DNA from: Glossina fuscipes
Lineage: Eukaryota; Arthropoda; Insecta; Diptera; Glossinidae
NCBI RefSeq assembly: GCF_014805625.2
Contig: NW_023998415.1
Location: forward strand, 8,648,843-8,712,842
Direction of reading: 5' to 3'
DNA: 64,000 bases
A model generated the notes under the pieces. The model did no database searches and had not been told where the DNA came from. It worked only from the letters and a program-made list of their open reading frames with translations. The position numbers and the translations under genes were made by a program. Shown here one piece after another: positions 1 to 12,609 of this stretch (its first letter is position 1; the number at the start of each line of letters is the position of its first letter).

Positions 1-1884
1 ATGTAAATGTAAAATTTACAAAATATATTTGCAATCAGCCCAATGTGACCCCAGTATAACGATGACATATATTATAGAGCAAAACTACGCCTATAATTTA
101 TTGCAGTAAAGTAATTGAGAAAAACTGTTTGAGAAATTTCGTCCTTTTGACTTTTCGGTGTTTGCTATGCTTTCTGGCTTTCTGGCTTTCTGGCTTTATG
201 TTTGTTTCCACAAAGTCAGATGAACATCATTTCAACAAATATATTGCAGATTAGTGTAATGATTAATATATATTTTTCCGATGCAAACGGAATGACATTA
301 TTAATATAACTTCAACTTTCTATAGTTAACAATAATAAGAAAGTTTTTTTATTTGTTTTATTAGTTTAAAATCCAGTAAATCTAGATTTTTTTTTTTCAT
401 TTTTCAAAATTTGCAAACAATTCTTTATAAATTGTCTTTAAGACATATAATTCGGTTTTTTTTTATATATATATATATATATATTTTTTTTTTTTTTACA
501 ATTATTAAGATTTCTAATTAAAAAGTTAATTTTTAAATTTTAAGATTATAGTGTTGTTTGGCAAAAGAATGTGTGTGTATAAAGACATTGCAAACTTGGC
601 GAATATTATAGGGATAGGGGAAGTGGACACCTTTTTATAGTTTGTTTCATTTGAATGGAAATCCCTTCTGTACGCCTGCATAGTAATCAAACAATGGCTT
701 AAGCAATCGATTTCGTTGCCTTCAAAGTGTTAACTAATACAAACAAATTATCTTTCAAATAAAAAAAATATATATAAAAAAATTCTTCTTAACAATTAAA
801 GATCAAAAGTAATTTGTTGCCACTTGTTTGTGTGTGTACTTCAATTATAAAAGAATTTTAAAAAGAATTCACTCTCTATACATAATTTTCTTACTTGTTT
901 ACCTAATGATTATAGTCATTCATTTAGGGCATTAGACTGCCCAGTTTCTATTACAGCATAGATTAGGTATAGAAAATGTTGGGAAAAGGAGTAACATATC
1001 TAACGCATCAAATTGGAAAACTAAGAGAACTATATGACGAACTATCCCATGCAATAGTAAGTGTAAGAGTAAGCGAGATACGCGTATTAAAGTTAAATAA
1101 TTTGATTAATTAAATTATTAAATTAAAGAAACTAATTAAAACTACTTTATTCGAGAAACACACGTACACACGTACACATATGTACATATAATTTTAATGA
1201 AAATTTCAACTTTAATCTGCCTTAGTTTTCATATAACAACAATAAATGAAATAATAATGTAACAAATAAATTATAAAATAATCAAATAATAGATGGAAGA
1301 GAAAAAAGAGAAACAAAAAAATACAATTATGTACCTAGTCACAGCTCAAGACACAAACTGATCCGACTGATGGGACACGCGTGAAAGAAATGCAATGCGA
1401 TTTCTATTGCGAGAGCAATTAATTTCCGTCGACATTCATCTAAACAAAAATAATTTAATTTCGAGGTAAAGGTGTATAACTCTTCCATGCAAATTTGAAG
1501 ACTATATTTGAAATTAAGTTAAGATCCTCTTATACTTTAGTTACTTGCTTTGTCCTCTCTTTTTACAAATCCTTTATCTGGTTTTTTCTTTCTTTCTTTT
1601 TTTTTCATTAATAATTAAAAATTTGTTGATTTTATTTTATTCGAGTAGGTTTATATGTATTGATTTTGATGTTATAAAGGAATCTATCCTTTTTTTTTTT
1701 TTTTGTTATTTCTTTGCTTCCTAAAAAAAACTCTTGTGCAATTTCCAAATAACGAATTTTGTGTATGTGTTTGTTATTTCTTGTTTTGAATTCAGTTTTT
1801 ATATAGTTTCTGTGCGGTATCGCAGTTGTCTGGTTGTTGTTGTTTTCTTCTTTTTTTTTTTTAAACATTTACGTATTTATTTGA
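1..1884. other. AT-rich non-coding flank downstream of the kinase gene
   Basis: No gene is recognised here. The stretch holds homopolymer A and T runs, a TA dinucleotide run near 465-483 and a short tandem repeat of an 8-bp unit (tttctggc) near 168-196. Two long T runs near 1690-1703 and 1848-1862 read as A-rich sequence on the minus strand, just downstream of the kinase stop codon, and may belong to its 3' untranslated region. Confidence 0.6.
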
Positions 1885-4149
<2,265 letters not shown>

Positions 4150-5248
4150 ATGTGTAGCTATAAACCAATCCGACCAATTTTACCACCGGTATTTCTATTT
4201 AAAACATTACGACGCTCGGAGAGTACTCTATCTTCAATAGATGCGAAGACGAAGGAAAGAATTTCTTCAAAATACATCGTTCGAAATGTAAATTAAATTC
4301 GTTCCAGGACGTCTTTTAAAAGCAAAAACGGCAAACTTTACTTAATATTTTTCATTCTAGCATGAAGAAATTCAGATACCAATGCCTTGGGGTCACTTAG
4401 CTGGTAAATGGTATGGGTGTAAAAATCGTAAACCTTTAGTGGGCTTACATGGATGGCAAGATAATGCTGGCACCTTTGATACATTGGCTCCTTACCTGCC
4501 CCCGGATTTACCATTCCTCGCCATAGATATACCTGGTCATGGTTTGTCTTCATGGTTACCAGAGGGTACACTTTATCATTCTATTGATTTATTGGTTTTA
4601 ATTAGGTTACTAATGGAGGAGTACAAGTGGGATAAAATATCTTTACTGGGCCATTCTTTGAGCTCCCAAAACGCGTTTGTTTTTGCTGGCTTATTTCCAA
4701 ACAAAATTGATCTAATGATTGGCTTAGATTGCTTGACGCCCTTTACATCTCCAGCCGCAAAGATAATTCATGAAACCGTAGAACGTTTTGAACATAGTTT
4801 GAAAATAGCCAAATATTTGCGTGACAAAAGTGAACCACCTGTTTACGAGTGGGACCAGTTAGTGCAACGTTTTCATGAAGGTGTGCGCAATTCCATAAAT
4901 TTGGATGCTTGCAAATTTATATTAGAACGTAATACGAAACGATCTCAGCGAGATTCTAACAAATACTACTTCTCAAGAGATAATCGCATAAAGAATTGGA
5001 TTTTCCTTAGCTTTCCTGAATCGATTTATGTAGAATTAGCTAAACGTATCAAATGCCCTTACTTATTCATCAAATCTTCGCAAAGTGCTTACTGGGATAA
5101 AAAGCTTCACAAAGAAGTCCTAGATGTCCTTAAGCAGGAACCCACTTTCCAATACAGCGAAGTGGATGGTACGCATCATGCGCATTTAAATGAACCTGAG
5201 AAAATAGCTAGTATCGTTAATCCGTTCATAAGCAAGTGGAAGCTATAA
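4150..5248 (+). CDS. Serine hydrolase-like alpha/beta hydrolase (SERHL/kraken type)
   Basis: Two exons, 4150-4287 and 4361-5248, give 341 residues; the intron is phase 0 with gtaaat donor and ttctag acceptor. The alpha/beta-hydrolase fold begins after residue 50 with PWGHLAGKWYG, and the oxyanion segment LHGWQDNAG is at 75-83. IDIPGHGLSS follows at about 102-110. The nucleophile elbow is GHSLS at 143-147 with Ser145, and the probable catalytic histidine is in DGTHHAHL near 319. The family is called probable serine hydrolase in flies; its substrate is not established. The first exon adds 46 residues rich in R, S and hydrophobics with few acids near the start, which could be a mitochondrial or peroxisome-independent targeting leader; this is inference. 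The alternative is a shorter protein starting inside exon 2 at 4382. An AATAAA signal is at 5290-5295. The 3' end is convergent with TSR1. Confidence 0.85.
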
Positions 5249-5289
5249 AAGTTTTAACGTCTTCTTAAATTCTCTTCAGTATTAATAAG

Positions 5290-5295
5290 AATAAA
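5290..5295 (+). terminator. Poly(A) signal AATAAA of the serine hydrolase gene
   Basis: A canonical AATAAA lies 42 bp after the stop codon, in the 87-bp gap between the two convergent stop codons. Confidence 0.6.
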
Positions 5296-5335
5296 AATTT
5301 GTTGCTGTTTTAAACATTAATTTAAAGTAAATTAA

Positions 5336-8066
5336 TCATTTCTGCATTTGCTCGTTTTTATCCTCTTCGCAACTTATTAGACAATCATTATAGGTCCATT
5401 TAGGATAAACTCTTTTATAAAGATACATAAAAACTGTGTCATATGAGCGCAATTGCCCGTCGAATACGCATTTCATATGACCATGTGTACCCAAGGATTC
5501 TTTAATGTGACCTACACGACCACATTTTGTTCGTAGTTTAACTGGTTTAAAGTATTCTACATCCTCTTTGTTGAAGAACATATACCTTATGGTAGCTGAT
5601 TTACGATTAATACGCATAGGAACTCCACTTAAAGCTACGCGCTTCAAGATAATGCGATCCGGATTACAAGACAATAAACAACCACGCGCCACGAGTGCCA
5701 GTGTTGAATCGGGATTAATTTTGAAAGCCAGTATCGGTGCTGGAGGAAATTGTATGGGGGCGTAAAATGTGGCACATATTGTTGTATGAGGTCGGAAATA
5801 CCGCTCAAACTAAACTCAGATTTTGTTGTTACAAATTTTCCAAGAAATGAAGATTGATAGATGGCCTACCTTATGTTTGTTCCCATTAGTATGTTGACTA
5901 AAGATTGGATTAACAATAAATCTACGATAGCCGCATTGCATTATTAATCTTTCTTTGGATTTGATGGGGACTTCCGAGTCAGGTGTACGTTTTAACACGA
6001 CATTCATAACCGACATTTTGTGTTCATGTTGCAAAAGGCCGTACACAACTACATTGTCCGTCTGTCGGCCGGATTTAAATAATTCCCATTTGTCCTTGCA
6101 AACATTACGTATGTAAATAGTAATGTACCACCCAGGCTAGAAAGATAGATAGTTAACCCTAAAGAAATCAGTACTTAGACAGTCTCACCATAGCTCCACT
6201 AATTTCTTTACTTTCCGATAAAATACGCCTTTTTGTACGATCAAAGTTCTGAAATTGATAAATGCGAGCATAGTCACTCGGCAAATTTTCTTTCGGATCC
6301 CACGGCGAAGTTCTAGAATAAGAAATTAAATGAACATCTGGTAATACGGCTAGTAATAGTTTCTTCTTTTCAAACCTAAACGATTCCAAGCCCCTGAATT
6401 TCTGAAATCTTGTACAAGCTGGTATATCCAACGGCGTGTCAATTTCATCCGGCCACAAATGATCAGCTCTAGCCCCCTTAATTTTATTCAAAGTTTCACG
6501 TTCTTCTTGAAAATCCATTTCTAAATCATATTTCTCATCGTTTACGGCTGCATCTGATACAGAAGTGGAATCAACGTATTCTTCAGTATTCGAATCTGGC
6601 TTTTCGGATTCGTCGCCGAATGAGTTATCATCACAAGACATAAATTCGTCATCTTCACTATCCATTCTCTCAATTTCTCCGTCTACATCATCGTCAGAAC
6701 ATTCTCTCTCCTCTTCTATAGATTCGACATCGGGAATCCAAGCTGTTTGATACTCACTGTAACCTTTAGGCACCCGTTTAATTAATTTCATTTTTTTGAC
6801 TTCTTTTTCGGCTTCTTGAATTTCTTCTTCCGTAGGCCAAGTTTGCTCGCAATCCATGGGATCAGGTATATTCTCACTTTGCAGAGAAGTTTGCTTCGAA
6901 GCGTCAGCTTTGGCAACGATGCAGACATGTTTTTCAAGGCGTTTTTCAAATTTGTACGGATCCGTAGTAGCTACGATTTTTGACATTTGAAAATCACCTA
7001 ACCCGACAATATGTACTAAGCCATTAACGTCCAAAGGTAGACCCCGTAAGAATCCGGTAATTCTTAACTCAGCCGTTTGGTCTGAAGATTCTGTATTGTC
7101 TATGAATTCCACATGATCTCCAAGAAGGTGTGAGCGATTGTTACGATTATGAAGGACATTTTTTTTCTGTCCACCAATACGACGTAAAATATTCAAGCCT
7201 AGTAAATAAATTGTGAGATAAATTATTATAATTACAAACTTCCCTTACCATCGGCGTTAGTATCCAATTGTAAAATTTTCTCCTTAGGCAGTAATTTTGA
7301 CATAAATTTTTGCGCAGCTGCTTTAGCTGGAATACGCGCTTTCGGGTTTAACGATTCCAGATCCATTAATGCTGCTATGGGTGTGGGTATACCTTGAGCG
7401 GTCATCATATTGTACATACGGTGTCCCCATTTGTCGAAGACTTCATTTTCCCCCATTGCTGCCGAAGTCAACATTAACGTAGTGTCACACACTTTCAAAT
7501 AATCTAATATAGCTAGCTCATTGCCTCTTCCCACGGGAGGTATAATAAATGCAAAACGTTGCTTGAAACGCGGAATATTTACATATGTAACACCAGTAGA
7601 CGTACGTTCCACCAACGCCTCCTCATCACAATTCCCCAAAATAGTTAAAGCTGATTTGGGATCAATTTGTAAATGCATAGGCAATATGCAGACTAAAAAA
7701 GGCGCTGTGTTTTGTCCACCTAATTGACGTTTGGTCGCTAAAGCTTCCTCACGTTTGGCTTTGCGTAACTGGAAGCAAAAATATAAGGTTTCGCTTTTTT
7801 GCGGTTAAACGAAAACTTACCTGATTCATTTGATTACGCCTTTGTTCCCTTCGCTGTATTTGCCTGTGCTTATGCGATATGGTCATTTTAGCCATTTTAC
7901 CTGATCAATAACAATAGTTATTAAAGTTATAATTTTCAAATAATTTTCAAAGGATTTTACCTTTCATAGCGTTATCAATTGCCCCTTTGGAACGATGTCT
8001 TCCCGTTTTATGGGGCTTATTGGTTTGTTTCAACGGCCCTGGCCGATGGAATACTTGATCAGCCAT
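5336..8066 (-). CDS. Tsr1: Pre-rRNA-processing protein TSR1
   Basis: Six exons (8066-7961, 7900-7821, 7768-7249, 7198-6189, 6136-5870, 5809-5336) join in frame to 818 residues, close to the about 800 of human TSR1. TSR1 is a GTPase-like but GTP-inactive factor that binds late pre-40S particles and gates subunit maturation. The N-terminus (MADQVFHRPGPLKQ) and basic region to about residue 75 are typical. The AARP2CN region lies around 230-310, followed by an acidic stretch rich in E, D and S, and the conserved C-terminal domain includes GWYITIYI, LFSQHT-like IFSQHTNGNKHK, FYAPIQFPPAP, RYMFFNKEDV, GHIKESLGTHGHMKC and YKRVYPKWTY. All introns are 50-60 nt. The last exon needs a splice from 5870 to 5809 to restore the FERYFRPH segment. 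Start chosen because it opens the conserved N-terminus. Convergent with the hydrolase gene. Confidence 0.95.
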
Positions 8067-10406
8067 TTCTAATAATTATTAATCCACTTTTTATTTTACA
8101 AATTTTATGAAAAGCACATTACGTTTTCGACAAAATCTTGAAGGCACACGTGTTTTTATGTAAAGAACAGGCATTGTGCAGTCGATCACAGAGGTGCCAA
8201 ACAATTCTGAAATAGTGAAGTTGAAACAGAATGTTTGCTGAAGCAAAATCTTACACATACATAACATTACAAAACTTTACGTGAATGTTAATGAAATGCA
8301 AAACTAATTCAGTGAAAAATGTCTTTGAAAAATGATTCTTGAAGCAATAATAAATAAATAAAAAATGAATAATTAAGCGAAAAAAATATATTTGTTCTTT
8401 TAAAGAAAATGAAAATGATCGCTTCAAAATACAACGCAAGCAGACATTTTAAAAGTTTGTCAAAAATTTGCGATCCTGCACAACGCAGCAACGAAGCTAC
8501 GTGATCGTCTACATTTCAGACGCAACCAATTTTTTTTATACGGCGTGAGCCGTACACAAGGCATCATGAAAACGTTGTGTTGTCCGCTTGAATATAGTGG
8601 ATAATCATACAAGTTGGCGATTATCGCCATATCATTAGGAGACAATTGATCGTCGCCAAACGGTTAATCGAGTACCATCGTCGCCAGCTTTCCAATATTT
8701 CCCCTGCAATTTTCCATTACAATGCATCAATAAACTGAGAGAGACGTAAAAAATAAAAGTCGTTTTGACGTTTATTTGTTTTGTATACGCAAGCTACATA
8801 TGGTAAACGATAACAATAATTCAAAATGAAATGAATAGAAATTTATGTAGAATTTTTATTAGACTATAAAATAATGAATTTATTTGAATGTTGACGTAAT
8901 CATAGTCGATTTGTAAGAAATTTACATTCAATTGCTAAGGGTTTGTGGGAATTTCTTGAAAATATGAGCAGTAAAGTGTTCAATTCAAAGTTTACGGCAC
9001 AAAATGCAAAGAATAGACTTCGGTAACGGAAATTCTATATAAGCGATTCATGTGGAATATTTAAGAAGCAACACCAAAACGTAATGCATGGAAGAAGCCA
9101 CTGAAGAAGTGCGGTCCGTAAAAAAGTACTTTCCCTTACATGATCGCGCTGTGAGTGGTTTGAAAATATGAACGACCTTAAGTGCCAAAATCTATGTCGA
9201 TTGTGGAATGATCTAGCGAAGAAGCTAAATTCATTGGATGTGATCCCAAGAAATTTATCGCAATTCAAACTTTTCACTATTCATTGCCTTGCTTGCTTAC
9301 ATGATTACCACTTTTAGTTTACATTCATATTTTGACATTCTCATCTGTCAATGATCGTAAATTTAATAATTGTGCTCAGCGTTCTTGTTATTTTGTCTTA
9401 CATTCCGTATCCCTAAGCAAAAGAGCTAGTAAGACTTCCAAACTGTCAATTCAGCTCTAAACCAGGGTTGTTAGTTTATGAAAATCATCAACTTAAGTAA
9501 AAAAGGACCTGGAATATAATCAAATAACAGAAATTTAGCTTTCATGTATTGTATGCAGGCGTTTGCAAAACACAAAAGCGAACTTTAACTTATAGCTACC
9601 TGATTACCCCACGATCTTTTACGCTGCAATCTAATGAAGTTAATCAATTGATAATGGATTAGTAAAAATAATTTCTTTTACATGCCTATCCTTGGGTATT
9701 GTTCACAAATTTGTATAAAATACAAATTTTTTTTTTGATTTTTTATACTTTTTGCGTTACGTTCTTTCAATTTTTTAAAATATTCTCTTTATGTCATTGC
9801 ATGATACTGTTCATAATCATAAAAATATTTAGTAACCTGCTCAAGAATGAAGTCCATATATGTTACGATGTTGCAGACACCAAGTTTATGATTAAATGCC
9901 GGAACACCAAAAACCAGAAACCAGAAACTAACAAAGATCCATATGATATGTTGCGTTCCAGCGATTGTGTGATAGTTCGAAGAAAACCCAAAAACCTTTG
10001 AATAAATTGTCATTTTAAAGGCGAAATATATCATATAGATAGCAGGAGGAATCGTCCCAATTAGAATGCTTGCACGGTTGTACTTACTTTAATACCTAAT
10101 AAATTTTATTTGATTGCCTCTTTTCGAGAAAAGGTTTACATAATTCTAGCCAACTAATATGTTCGATACTTTAAAAATCGCAAAAATGTAGATAGAAATT
10201 TGAAATTCTCTTTCCCTTCGATTTTTATAAAGCGAAATGGCAACTTTATTAATTCTCATTATTTCTACTCTTCACAGCAAATGATTCCGATTTTTTATAG
10301 TTTGCCATCGCTATTATAAAAATCATAAGTTGTTTTGTTTTCGATAGGAATGGAAGTTTACTAGTATTGTTAAAATTAAGTAATAAGCAAATTCAAAATA
10401 AAAGAA
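8067..10406. other. Divergent intergenic region between TSR1 and the MADF gene
   Basis: This 2.3-kb stretch separates two divergent start codons and must hold their promoters near each end. I recognise no gene in it. Short frames such as 8460-8645 and 9035-9277 on the minus strand have no family resemblance that I can name. The sequence is AT-rich with occasional T runs, for example near 9727-9735. Confidence 0.5.
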
Positions 10407-11199
10407 ATGACTAAAACCAGTCATAAGAAGAACCGTCCTTTCGATTTTAAATTAATTGATCTGGTGCAGCCGAATCCTGTTCTATATATGCGCCAAATAC
10501 CGGGTATGTCTTCGTTTGAAATCATGAAAACAAAAAATAATATATGGCAACAGATTGCCTTAGAAATGGGTCAAGAGGGTAAGTAATCATTTCCAGGGCC
10601 AAAACGTAAATGCTTTATATATGCTTCCTTAAAAAAAAGTAAAGTTCTGTTTATCACGTTGGAATAATCTAAGAGGGCAATTCCAAAAAGAATTACGGCA
10701 TTGTACTGAGCTTTGCCCCAAAAGTGGTAAAATACGTGGATCTAGTTGGCCTTATTTAGAACGCTTGCGTTTTTTGGAGAATACCTTACAATATAATAAA
10801 CCAAAAAAGCCACGCTTAAGTAAACGTAAGCAAGAACAACTGCAACAGATGCAGGATGATTGGAAAGCTGACGACAGCGGCGAGAACATGGATAAAATTT
10901 CAGACATCGAAGACCATAGTGTTCAAAATATAACGCAACATATCGGAGGAGAAGATAACCCAGTAAACGAGTCATATACCGAAGATTCTGATTATGGTTT
11001 AATCGAGGAACTAGCGGAGGAAGTTATGGGACCTGATTCTTCGACAATATCTCCAAGTAACTTGAAAAAAATAGAAGCTCTATTATTCGGTTTTGAAGGA
11101 GAAACCCGTAATCGGGTAGAAAGGAGAATAACTGCGTTTCTGTGCAAATGTCAACTCAGAATTTTAAATCAAGAAGATATTGATGATTTATGCCTGTAG
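10407..11199 (+). CDS. MADF-BESS domain protein, putative DNA-binding regulator
   Basis: Two exons, 10407-10578 and 10640-11199, give 243 residues. A MADF domain spans about residues 15-100: FKLIDLVQPNPVLYM at its start, then IWQQIALEM, the signature RWNNLRGQFQKEL and the closing WPYLERLRFL. MADF is a Myb/SANT-like DNA-binding fold expanded in insects. The middle is basic then acidic, with KKPRLSKRKQEQ followed by D/E-rich sequence. The C-terminal 40 residues (ALLFGFEGETRNRVERRITAFLC) resemble a BESS protein-interaction motif. The partners and target genes are unknown. The splice acceptor is unusual, with an A-run instead of a pyrimidine tract before AG at 10638-10639, but only this join preserves both the phase and the MADF core. 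The gene ends 105 bp from the convergent UQCC1 stop codon. Confidence 0.85.
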
Positions 11200-11246
11200 C
11201 ACATACAGAAACACAACGGTATGTTGTATTTGTCTAATTTCCAATA

Positions 11247-11252
11247 TTTATT
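11247..11252 (-). terminator. Poly(A) signal for UQCC1 (AATAAA on the minus strand)
   Basis: TTTATT on the plus strand reads as AATAAA about 50 bp after the UQCC1 stop. It sits between two convergent genes, so both transcripts probably overlap or abut here. Confidence 0.5.
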
Positions 11253-11304
11253 ATTAGTTTAACATTAGTAAAAACAACATTAGAAAGATTTAGTTTATGT
11301 TAAA

Positions 11305-12375
11305 TTATATTTGATCCAAGCTCTTCCAGTGTACTTTTGGCTTTATAAGAAACTCTTCACGTGACAGCTGATCTAACATAAGCACTTGAATTCTTACGTA
11401 TTTGACCAGGCGTTCTATTTTATTATAATCTTCACAGTTCATGACAAAGAAACGACGCCATAGAGCTGTTGCCAAAACACGATCCTCGGACATAATGCCT
11501 TCATCGTAAGCAATTAAAGCGGCTTGAAATTGCTCCGAAAGTTCTTCAATTTGTTGGCGAATACGTGAAGAGCTAATAGACTTAGTAAAAATAAAGTTAA
11601 TTAATTTCCGTAGAATTTTTTATTAAATAAATGTTACCCCTAATTTTTTTGCTCTGGTATTTACATCTCCCCACATGGCCTCAACTATACAGTTACGCAT
11701 GAAACGCCCGTCTTCCCCAGATTCTGAGCCTTCGGCCATAGCTCTCAGTAGCAACATCCACACGTGTAATTCAGTAACTAAGAACCATGAATTAAAAGTA
11801 TTTGGCATGTCAAATTCTTGAAAGAAAGTTAAATAGTTTGTTTTATCGGCGACACTCTCATACAACAAGTGGCTAGAGACTCTTAAACGCTAGAAGCAAT
11901 AAACATACATCTAAAGCCTTTTAAATATTAATGCAGAAATTTTTCACTTACTGTCTTGAGATTCGGCCCTAATCCAACTTTATTTAATACTCTTTTCAAT
12001 ATATTACCGTCAGCTTCATCGGTTTTGCTAGCGACACCGGCAGTTGTTGAGCAATACTGGCATCGTTCTAAGTGTAAAGTCGTTAAAGGCTTAAAATTGC
12101 GTTCAATCGACGTATATGGCATTGATATATTTAGGCTTTTCTCTATTCTATCAACTGAAAATATCTTTAAAAAATATACAACTTCTTTTTGCGTATAGTT
12201 ATTAGAGGTAACAGAAGCAATATTTTTTTTTAGATTGCCCTATAAATGTTTATATAAGAAGCAAACAAAATATTTCTTCACCAATATATCGGAAGGAGAA
12301 TTTATGGGCACTTACTGCAGGTTTTAGAAGGCTCTTGAAACCACTAAATTTAGTTAATAACCGTGTACTCAACAT
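11305..12375 (-). CDS. UQCC1: Ubiquinol-cytochrome c reductase complex assembly factor 1 (CBP3 homologue)
   Basis: Four exons (12375-12316, 12239-11952, 11889-11638, 11580-11305), all joined in phase 0, give 291 residues. The Cbp3 chaperone acts on the matrix side of the mitochondrial inner membrane, binding newly made cytochrome b and helping assemble respiratory complex III. The conserved core is visible as [76 protein letters not shown] and ALWRRFF. The first exon encodes [18 protein letters not shown], a good mitochondrial presequence with basic and hydroxyl residues and no acids. The region between presequence and core is variable, so the boundary of exon 2 at 12239 is the least certain join, though the frame is open throughout. 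It shares a 234-bp upstream region with CTF8. Confidence 0.9.
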
Positions 12376-12609
12376 ATTTGCCAATTTATAAAGAAAATTT
12401 TGCTAAAAATTTAAAAACGCATGCAACCAATTGCTTACAAATAAAAACTTGGTCCTAAACAATGGCAACATTATCGTTTCATAATCAGCTGCTCTCTGTC
12501 AACTAGTTACTAACACTCGAGAAAGAAAACGCTAAACTTATAAGCAGCAATTAATTTTTTATTAAAAACGTGGATTAATAAATTGTAGACTTCCATTACT
12601 TTCGCAAAA
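12376..12609. promoter_or_regulatory. Compact bidirectional promoter region, UQCC1 / CTF8
   Basis: Only 234 bp separate the UQCC1 start codon (minus) from the CTF8 start codon (plus), so both promoters and 5' untranslated regions must fit or overlap here. An E-box-like CAGCTG occurs near 12487. I see no TATA box at a convincing place. Confidence 0.6.

Noticed and set aside
9035..9277. Possible transposase fragment in the TSR1-MADF gap
   Set aside because: No mariner or other transposase motif could be read in any frame.
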